Of a stretch of DNA of 64,000 bases, positions 56,305 to 64,000 are shown piece by piece. Source of the stretch: Cubamyces lactineus. Its lineage: Eukaryota > Basidiomycota > Agaricomycetes > Polyporales > Polyporaceae. Both the position numbers and the translations under genes were made by a program. How positions within the stretch are numbered: the first letter of the stretch is position 1; every line of letters begins with the position of its first letter. The DNA lies in the NCBI GenBank assembly GCA_022376465.1, contig JACDTU010000005.1:298001-362000 (forward strand), read 5' to 3'. The notes under the pieces were generated by a model. That model was not told the origin of the DNA and did no database searches. It saw only the letters and a list, made by a program, of their open reading frames with translations.

Positions 56305-57240
56305 ATGTTCTCCTTCAGCACCCTCTCTGTTGCCGCTACCATCGCGCTCAGCGCCTTCACTTCCGCGCTTCCCCTCTCGGGCCGTGACCTCCCCCTCGTT
56401 GGTGACCTGCCCGTTGTTGGTGGTGTCGTTGGTGGTTTGACGAAGGACCTCCCCATCGTCGGCCGTGACCTCCCTATTGTTGGCGAGCTCCCCGCCGTCG
56501 GTGACGTGACCTCCGTCGTGGGTGGCCTCACCCAGGACCTCCCTGTTGTTGGCGGTGTCCTCCGTCGTGATGCTCCCCAGGGTCTTGCTGCCATCCTCAC
56601 TCAGGCGCACGACCAACTTCTTGCTCCCACCGACCAGCTCAGTCAGTAATTTCTTCAAATTTGCTTTGGCATATCAAGTAATTGACATGTTCTTGCAGAG
56701 TTCGTGAACAAGCAGAACGCCACTGTTGCCGCTATCACCGGCCCCGCTGGCGAGATCAAGACGATCCTGACGAACACTGTCCACGCCATCCAGGCTCTCG
56801 CTGGCCAGCCCGTTGAGGTCATTCTTGCGACCGTCGACGGCACCGCCAAGCTCGCTGCTCATGAGCTCGCTACCATCGTCGCTTCCGTCCTCACTGTAAG
56901 TTGGCCTCCGAGATGTGTAAGATGCACGCCGCTAACGATTCACGTAGCTTGTCTTCGGTGCTCTTGGTGCTGTCTTGACCATCCTCGGCGGTGCGGTTGA
57001 GCCTGCTCTCTTCGCGCTCCTTGCTGATGTTGGGTAAGCTCAACTGGGTTATCATGTTGTGAACGTCTGCTTACAACTTGTTGCAGTGCGGTTGTTGGTA
57101 TCCTCCTTGGCGCCGTCGTTGCTCTCGTTGGCACCGTTGTCGGCGACCTCATTGCAATCCTCGTCCCCCTCCTCAGCACCGTCGTGCCCTTCATCCTCCA
57201 GCTCAACATTGCCACGCTCATCTCGCTCCTTGGTCTCTAA
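56305..57240 (+). CDS. Secreted repeat protein with hydrophobic C-terminal half, orphan
   Basis: Unrecognised secreted protein, four exons. The signal peptide is MFSFSTLSVAATIALSAFTS. Residues about 22-85 carry imperfect repeats of the type DLPxVG (RDLPLVGDLPVVGG, KDLPIVGRDLPIVGELPAVG, QDLPVVGG). A more polar helical part follows (FVNKQNATVAAI, GEIKTILTNTVHAIQALAG). The C-terminal ~75 residues are almost wholly hydrophobic with regular small residues (LVFGALGAVLTILGG, AVVGILLGAVVALVGTVVG, LIAILVPLLSTVV). The first intron uses a GTCAGT donor. Codon use is strongly biased to the GC-rich optimal set, and a TATA box lies upstream, so high expression is likely. A surface-active or membrane-inserting coat protein is conceivable, but there is no hydrophobin cysteine pattern. 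Confidence 0.8.
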
Positions 57241-58562
57241 ACGGCCTGAGCAGGTCCGCGTCTTTCTTTTGTAGTCACGACACGCTTTACGCTACTAGTT
57301 GCTCATCTATAGTGTAACGATCTTTGTAGGTCGTAGCGGCGGCGATATCCCCGTGCGCGAGCTGGCCATACCCTAATAGATGCGATAGTCGGCGGCCTAG
57401 GGCGACCAAATTCCTCCAGGACCCCTCCGTGCGAGGGCGTGTGTGCGTGTGCGGGAGTGATCACGATGTTGATGGAGGTGGAGTAATAATGATTGCGAAG
57501 TCTGACTGAACTGATTCTGCTATTATGATTTGACATTCTCTGTCTGGTGTCGTGCCTCGAATCCGCGCTCTTGGTTTCGGTGCTTCATGATATGTTTCAT
57601 CGCCTGGATATATATCTTGGTCTTGTGGCTCGTTGTCCCCTCATAAATGGAATGCGCATTCCCAAACCGATCTTCCCTCTGCGTGATGCTGCGAATCATT
57701 CAAGGCAAATGTGCCAGGCATGGTAGTATTCCTCGCTCATGCGGCAGAAGTGCTCAACCATCCAAGCTTCTCCACTGTGTTGCGCCATCTTCCGGGAAGA
57801 TTGCGATGGCCGTCAAATCTATCCAGAGAACGACGAAGGACTCTAGGTGTAGCTTCTACTCCGCCTATTGCATCCAGCACCAATCGAATGCCTGTACCCT
57901 TCTGATCCGAGGCTGATCGTCCACCGTTCTCTGGTTCTCGTCCTCAAGAACCCGTGCATTGGCCAGCGCTGGAATGCATCTCCGTAGTCTTCGTAGATCG
58001 CAGCGAGGGGAACGGCGTCCAGTTCTAGTCCCGAACCACAAGACCTGCCTAATCGGTCGCGCTGGTGCTCTTGGCGCTTCTTTGCGTGACTTCGTCGGCT
58101 TCCGACTCACTGCAGTCCACAGTACTTGTGGTATGATTGGAAGTCGAAGTCTAGCTATTCGCTGTGATATAGATTTTGGCACCTTCACAGTAGTTCAACA
58201 ATTGGCGGAGCGCTGATATCGGAACTCTACTGAGGTCGCATTTTCACTTGCGCAGGGTCATGAGCTGTAGACTGCGAACACGATGCTATCAGTGAAATTT
58301 CGCATTGACAGCGTCGTCGGCGGATGGAGTTAATGCGCTGATCACTGAACAGACATGTCGCCTGCACCAATCGACAGTAAGTACGAGAAGCCTGTCAGGC
58401 TTCACGCTTATCGCCACAAGCTAGAAGTCACAGAAGAGTGACTCTGGCACTTGTGGGCGACCCGGCGTGTGGGCTCGCAGGAGGATTGAAGAGCCATTTT
58501 GACGTGTTCCACGATGATGTATATGATATATGACAGTCAAGAGTAACGTACTACAGACCACA
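57241..58562. other. Intergenic between convergent genes, 1.3 kb
   Basis: Downstream flanks of the secreted protein (+) and the CUE protein (-). Frames at 57647-58216 have no domain. Nothing else recognised. Confidence 0.5.
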
Positions 58563-59708
58563 TTACGCGCTACTCGCGCCCGCTGCTTCCTTTGCCTTCG
58601 CTTGCTGTGCGAGCAGCCGCCTGCCAAAGTGCGTACGTCAATCAGCATGCTATGTCATCATGTACACCCGCCTCAAAGTTGGCGGGAGGACGGTTAAAGG
58701 CCACGCACTCTCTCGCCGCAAGGATCATCCGCGCCTTGCGCTCACGCAAAGCCGCCTCGCGCTTCTCCGGGCTGTCTTCCCACACCGCCTTGCCGCCAAC
58801 TTCTTCGGGGGCAGCGCCGATGGAGGTGCCTGTAGCACGCGACTCGAGGTTGTAGCGGGTGAGCAGGTTCTCGGACTTCTTGGGTTTTGAGGAGCCTGCA
58901 GCCGCGTTTGCGTTGTTGGAGGACGCCGCCTGAGCCGGAGCGGGTGGTTCCGCAGTTCGAGGGTAGATGGTGTAGTATGCTGGTGGCGGCTGCAGGTGGC
59001 TTTAGCGTGTAAGCGAAAACGACACAAGATCGAGATACACACTGCGGGGAGGAATCCTCGCTCGAGAAGTTTGTTGGAGGTTACTTCGACATTGCCTGTC
59101 CTAAGGAGGTCATAGCGGATGTTGTCCCTGGAGGATCTATCATGTTAGCGTCTTCGTGGCACTGATTTCATCGTTGTGGATAGGTGTCGCAAGCGCATTC
59201 CGGAAGATAGCTTGATGCTTGTACGGAAACCCACGACGCATGTCGTGACATCTGGCAGACCGGTCTGGGTCCGTTCCCTCCGGATCGAAACGGACGATTG
59301 CTCGAGGCCACAATGCCAGCGCGTCCGCGCGCGGGGGAGTAGCAGAAGCAGAGTAACAGCTCACCTTGGTATGTCTGGGAACATGTTATGTACTGTTTCG
59401 ACCTAGCGTGGTGGTCAGTGGCCAGGGGAATATGGCTTGAGCACATGGACATACCATTTCGGGAGTAACATTCTTCGGCCTGAAGCCCAGGACAGCCGAC
59501 GGAGATGGTGCGTCTGAGCTTTCCTTGCTTCCTGCAAGCACGAGAGTTCATACGTATGCACCGATTGAGAGGGAGCAACAACGGGTGCGCTCGTCAGACC
59601 CTTGCAGCCACATGAGATGGAGAAGCTGTGCCGCGTACCAGAGGTAGCCCAGCGTACAACCAGAACAACTACAGCGACGGCGACAAGGACGTTTACAACT
59701 TCACCCAT
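58563..59708 (-). CDS. CUE1: ER-anchored CUE-domain protein, Cue1-like
   Basis: Membrane cofactor of ER-associated degradation. In yeast, Cue1 anchors and activates the E2 Ubc7 at the ER and binds ubiquitin through its CUE domain. The start at 59708 gives a single N-terminal helix, MGEVVNVLVAVAVVVLVVRW. It splices (59639/donor) to GSKESSDAPSPSAVLGFRPK. The CUE domain spans NVTPEMVETVHNMFPDIPR, then DNIRYDLLRTGNVEVTSNKL and LERGFLPA over two introns. Pro/Ala-rich sequence follows, then AVWEDSPEKREAALRERKAR and a basic helix RLLAQQAKAKEAAGASSA, resembling the Ubc7-binding region in position. The stop is at 58565-58563. It diverges from the Ubx2/FAF2-like gene. Confidence 0.88.
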
Positions 59709-60071
59709 AATTGGTTCTGCGAAGTAAGCACGAGCAGCAGACCTGAGCTGAGAAGGCGGTGGAGAGACGGAGAGAACAGTACAAGACTCGGACTCGGACG
59801 TTCCAGCGGCAACCGAGGCGATAGATTCCGAATAAGACGATGAGACGCCGGTAAGTGGCCTTACACCGCGGATATTATGTCAGGAATTGGAAAGTTAAAT
59901 AAACACGCCGCCACAACACTGGGTGCAGCGCTGCAGTGCGTTCTTGCATCCGTACCGCGTCCGCCACACACACTGGCCAGCGCAGTACAATCTCACAGCC
60001 TTCAAATACACTAATTCCAACTAGCAGTCCTCGCTGCTCTCGACGCTCCTTCTTCTCTCACCCATATCATC
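59709..60071. promoter_or_regulatory. Divergent promoter shared by two ERAD genes
   Basis: 363 bp between the CUE-protein start (59708, -) and UBX-protein start (60072, +). A 10-bp palindrome, GCAGCGCTGC, lies at 59925-59934 and is followed at once by AGTGCG. No TATA box is evident. No exact UPRE (CAGCGTG) is present in the interval. Shared control is inferred from geometry and function. Confidence 0.5.
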
Positions 60072-62335
60072 ATGGACCTCGATACGTTGACACCCGCCCA
60101 AAGGGGCGCACTCGAGCAGCTTCAGGCTCTCACGAACGGAGGCGACCCCGAGGTTGCTGTCGGAGTCTTGTCGAGTGTAGATTGGGATGTGCAGGTGTGT
60201 TGACTTGTCGCTCTATGATACCGGGGGCACTTGGGACGTTGCGTCCGTCTATATGGTCGCTGAAGAAGTCCGTCACCAATTCATTGCTCGGAATGATATT
60301 GAGCGCGAGGCAGTTATGCTAGCCTTTAAGTCTTTCGCACCGTCTTGTGTATGGCTATGCCTACTACTTGGACAGATACATCCTACCCCCTCGGTCGGGG
60401 TGCCCCCCGGGAGTGTGAAGTGTTAGAAGCTCAAGCTGATTCTGGCTACTAGCGTGCCGCAGAGGTAGTATTCGATGGTGTTTCGCCTGCTCACACAACA
60501 CAACCTCCGCCTGAAGCATCGCACATCGAACAGTTTGAAGTGGATGAGTCTGAGCAAGGGCTATTGAGCGGACGCAGAAGCGGGCGTGAGTTCAGACAAG
60601 TGGTACGTTTGTTATCGTAAGCCTCTGACTCGTTTGCGTACCCTCTGACGCTTCGCCACCAGGAGTCTAACTCTTTCTCTGCCGTCTTGGCTCGCCCTGT
60701 ACGTGTCGTGTTCAACATTCTCGCCATCCCGCTATACCCCTTGTTATCCATACTGCGTTTCATCTTCCGCGCGCTCCGGCTTCCGGTTCCGAACTTCGCG
60801 CCCTTCACGTTCTCTACCTTGTCCTATCGCCCTCTTGGCCCCGGTGCAGGGCGTGAGGCGAAGGACCCGAAGAGCGTTGCTGAGCGGTGGGTGCTTGCCC
60901 TCGAGGAAGAGACTGGGGCAGTGTGTATCAGCCGCAGCGGTCGGCGGCGAACAGATGCCAGCGGCTCAAGCGTAGCCACAGGCGTGGCAGGTCCCTCTAC
61001 GTTGACGTCCAGAGGAAGCGCTTGGGATGGCTCTGTAGGTGAAGGAGACATGAAGCTTCTCCCGGACTTCTTCCTTGGGAGCTACGAGGAGTTCGCGCGT
61101 ACTTGTCAGAAAGACATAAAGATCGGCTGTATAGTCATCGTCAGCGAAGAACATGACGACGTAGCTGAATTCAAACGGTGAGCCAAGTATCACTGATGTA
61201 CGTCTGCGTGCGCGTCTGTGCTCACACTTTCTATCTAGGAGTACTCTCACAGACCCCACCTTCGTCCGCATCATTCAAGAGAATGATATACTGGTTTGGG
61301 GCGGCGACATCCGCGACAGGGAAGCTTGGAGTGGTAGGTTAAGTACAATCACTGGTAGAGGATATCTCTGAGCAATCGACTCTAGCTTCTCAGAAGCTCC
61401 AGGCAACCACCTATCCGTTCGTCGCCTTCATCGCCTTGCAGCCTCGCCGTGCCCCGGCGAGCGCGGAACCTCCTGCTCCCACCATGACCATTCTCTCCCG
61501 GCACCAGGGGCCTTCGATCCCATCCACATCTGCCCCTACTGCCGCGCAGACGCTCGTCAAGCATCTTACGGAGCAGCTACTCCCGCGCGTAAACCCCATC
61601 CTTGACAAGCTTCGCAGTCAGGAGGCCGAGCGTGAGCGCGAGCGCGCCCTCCGTGCCGAACAAGATCGTGCCTTCGAGGAAAGCCGTCGGAGGGACGCCG
61701 AGCGTGCGCAGCAACGCGCCCAGCAGGAACGCGCCGCCGCCGAGGAGAAGAAGCGTGCTGCGGAGGCGGAGGCGCGTCGCGCTGCAGAGCGCAGGAAGGC
61801 TGAAGAGGCGAAGAAGCTTTGGGAGGCACACCGTATGTCATGGCGCCGTTGGATCCGGCGGGGGCTCGTTGTGCGCGAGCCGCGCCCCGGAGAGACTGGG
61901 CGTGGCAAGACCATGCGTGTAGGCATCCGCATGCCGGATGGGCGCCGTGTGGTGCGGTTCTTCGGCGAGAACGATACGGTCACTGCGCTCTACGCGTATG
62001 TGGACTCGCTCTTCATTCCTCCGGAATACGTCCAGGATGCCGACCCCGTGTCACCGCCTGAGGGCGGGTCGGCGGGCGAGGACGGCTTGGCGGGCGAGAT
62101 GCAGCACTCGGGCAAGTCGGTGGACAAGTGGTGGGGCTTCAAGATCGTGCTTGCGTACCCGCGCAAGGAGATCGAATGGGCACCTGAGAAGCGCATTGGG
62201 GATATCGACGCGCTCAAGGGCGGCGCCCAGGTTGTCGTCGAGCCCATCGCGGACGAGGATTGCGCTCAGGGTAAAGCCAAGGGGCCTGCTGGGAGCGTGG
62301 ATGACGACGATGAATACCACACTGAGAGCGAGTGA
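60072..62335 (+). CDS. UAS/UBX-domain ERAD factor, Ubx2/FAF2-like
   Basis: ER or lipid-droplet membrane protein that recruits Cdc48/p97 to ubiquitinated ERAD clients. The order of domains is that of FAF2/UBXD8. A UBA domain spans residues about 1-50 (MDLDTLTPAQRGALEQLQAL, split by a long intron 60195-60452). A hydrophobic hairpin follows (VFNILAIPLYPLLSILRFIF), then a thioredoxin-like UAS domain with DFFLGSYEEFARTCQ, IGCIVIVSEEHDD and NDILVWGGDI. Next comes a charged coiled coil of about 80 residues rich in Glu, Arg and Ala. The UBX domain has MRVGIRMPDGRRVVRFF and ends with WWGFKIVLAYPRKEIEW. The last residues are acidic. Other introns follow REFRQV, FKR and WS. It is head-to-head with the Cue1-like gene. 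Confidence 0.92.
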
Positions 62336-62838
62336 TGCGTTTGCATGGCTTTCTGGTCGCCTTCGCGGTGATATAGAGGGAGTCTCCCGGTCCGTTCGTT
62401 CTCTAGACGTCACGATATCTTACAGACGGACTTGCTTGTCGTTAATCTGCTAATGTTGCTCTCGAGTTTCTCGCACTCCTATTCATGCTTTCTTGCGGAG
62501 TTGTCGACAAATGCGATCATTCGGTGCAGCATGCTTCCGTACTTTCACAAGGGAACCACAGCACGTTTCATGGTACTTATATTGCGTCCTTGATTGCGTA
62601 GCTTCACATGGCAATGGTTTCATTTGCGTTGGCTACAATTGCGTCTTAACGCTCTCAACGTATACTTGTCCTCAGCAGCCCCCGATCTAACATAGTAAGT
62701 GACCGATAGACACGTGCTGTGGCCGACGCGTCAAATCTCCTTCTGGTGCCTTGTGCGAGCTGGGGTAAGTATGTACTTACCTTGATCCCGTGATACTGGA
62801 GTCGTTTGCTGACTTTTCGTATTCGCATCTTCTATTTG
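62336..62838. other. Intergenic between convergent genes
   Basis: Downstream flanks of the UBX protein (+) and the partial hydrolase (-). No gene recognised. Confidence 0.5.
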
Positions 62839-64000
62839 TCAGGTCTCGAGGTCTTCCGCCTTGCAGATGAATGCCCTCAAAGCACGTTCTGGTTCATCCC
62901 AATGGACCTAAGTAAGGTGTCAATGATGGTGAGGTCTCTCGTTCGTTGAAACGTCAGGTGTCATCGAACTCACGAAATGATTTGCCCCACGGATACGCGA
63001 CACGGTGATAGGCCGCATGCGTTTGCCATTCTTCTTTGCTTCGTCGATCTCGGCATGTAAAGCCCAACAACACCAGGGCATATCCCACACCGAGCGGTCG
63101 CACCACACGTATCGCAATTCGGCGCCCTTCCACGTGTCTGAGTCTGCGGTCTGTGCGAAATCGCTCGCCTGGGGCGGATAGAACGCTGCGTCCTTCAAGC
63201 GTTTGAACAACCCATAGCGAAGACCGTTGGCGTGCAGTAGGTCGTCCGAACCACCCGGACTCCCAGGTCCTCCACACAGCACACTGTCACGCTCCTCATC
63301 AGTCAACCGCATGATCGTAGGTACAGGGTCCTCTAGAGGGACGCGGTACTCGAGCTCTTCTGGAGTCGATCCGTGCTGGTAGTAGCCACTGACCCACTTG
63401 GCAAATTCAGCAACGACAATCTCAGGAGGTACAGTTGGGTCGATGAGGGGATTCCACGGTTCGGGTGGTGACGCGTACCCAAGCGGGCCATATGGGGGAT
63501 CTATCCGGACTTGAACGCTCTCTGAAAGGCTAAAGTACAGCAGAACATACCGTGAAGAACGATGCGGCGAACGTAGTGACCCAAGTTGACGCCTTGCACG
63601 TTCGAAGCGATGTCTCCATGGGCGAGGAGCGCCGTTAACCAGCACGCTCCGAAGGACCACCCGGCTACAATGACGCCTCCAGTGTCGGTCTCACGGTGAT
63701 ACGGCAAGATCCCTTCCTCCTTGACCAACGTCGCAAGCAGGGCGTATAGTTCCGCAGCACGATCGCGCATGTACGTCCATAAGTTCTCTTGCGTCTTCTC
63801 TTCTGCTGACTTCCCTTCAACCACCGGTCTCAGGAGGGCGAGTTCCTCTTCCGTGTAGGGTTGGGACCCAGGGTAGTCCCGTCTGTTCACAAGTATGATG
63901 CGTGCGTCATACTTTTCAGCGAAAGGAATCATCTTCGTGAAGCTGCCTGCGACGATGTCACGGAGCGGACCCGTGAGACCCAGTAGAGTGCAAGCTGCGG
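62839..64000 (-). CDS. Alpha/beta hydrolase (5' part outside the window)
   Basis: Partial alpha/beta-hydrolase-fold protein of the Agaricomycete expansion; the gene starts beyond 64000. Visible parts are IILVNRRDYPGS, the nucleophile elbow VIVAGWSFGACW (near 63665) and, over an intron (donor CACG/GTATG, acceptor GGATAG), DPPYGPLGYASPPEPWNPLI. A lid-like helical region follows, with YVWCDRSVWDMPWCCWAL. The catalytic His lies in RGANHF joined to VHWDEPERALRAF over the last intron (62973-62908). The true stop is at 62841-62839; without that splice the frame would end early at 62920. The substrate is unknown. Confidence 0.85.

Noticed and set aside
1..64000. Bacterial-type systems (CRISPR arrays, toxin-antitoxin, phage or defence islands)
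   Set aside because: Gene structure with many spliceosomal introns is eukaryotic throughout; no spaced direct-repeat array was seen.

Overview
The window is a nuclear chromosome segment from a filamentous basidiomycete, most likely an Agaricomycete of the polypore type. The evidence is the dense short introns (mostly 50-70 nt, GT-AG) in nearly every gene, a GC-rich coding style, compact gene spacing, and a gene set typical of wood- and litter-decay mushrooms: duplicated sedolisin peptidases, duplicated prenylcysteine oxidases, a GH128 glucanase, an FRE-type ferric reductase, an omega-like glutathione transferase and an F-box protein. The species assignment is inference. I see no bacterial operon, CRISPR array, rRNA or convincing tRNA. 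For ten genes the exon sums I worked out divide exactly by three with the splice sites given, so those models are firm.

Layout, left to right: partial MFS exporter (1-1889, +); C2H2-like zinc-finger protein (3580-4739, +); mitochondrially targeted patatin/cPLA2-type lipase (9070-5467, -); mitochondrial ribosomal protein uS4m (10734-9546, -) sharing a 287-bp divergent promoter with gamma-tubulin complex component 2 (11022-14512, +); glutathione transferase (15806-16717, +); conserved six-helix membrane protein (19366-20960, +); Cdc4-type myosin essential light chain (21302-22239, +); secreted GH128 glucanase (23819-22678, -). A 4.6-kb gene-free block (23.8-28.4 kb) follows and contains a degenerate 1.1-kb inverted-repeat element. 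Then come the ferric reductase (28433-30575, +); sedolisin A (32873-34983, +); F-box protein (37298-35640, -); sedolisin B (38456-40561, +); prenylcysteine oxidase A (42738-40733, -); NOPCHAP1-like box C/D snoRNP chaperone (44221-43361, -); prenylcysteine oxidase B (44723-46736, +); an orphan AGC-like protein kinase (47579-50366, +) framed by minisatellites; Bem46/ABHD13-like hydrolase (54894-52917, -); an orphan secreted repeat protein (56305-57240, +); a Cue1-like CUE protein (59708-58563, -) diverging from a Ubx2/FAF2-like UBX protein (60072-62335, +); and a partial alpha/beta hydrolase (from beyond 64000 to 62839, -).

Three groups suggest shared function. The Cue1-like and Ubx2/FAF2-like genes are head-to-head and both act in ER-associated degradation: Cue1 recruits the E2 Ubc7, and Ubx2 recruits Cdc48/p97. 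The 32.8-46.8 kb block carries two paralogous pairs of secreted enzymes. Sedolisin A and B have seven internal exons of identical length, but B has lost the catalytic glutamate (Glu to Lys). The two prenylcysteine oxidases flank a nucleolar assembly factor. uS4m and GCP2 share a short divergent promoter with a duplicated 11-bp motif. The most unusual items are the sedolisin B active-site loss, the ERAD gene pair, the transition-only inverted-repeat element, the stop-free 32-bp repeats directly before the kinase start codon, and GC-alternating tracts in place of polypyrimidine tracts in two glucanase introns.
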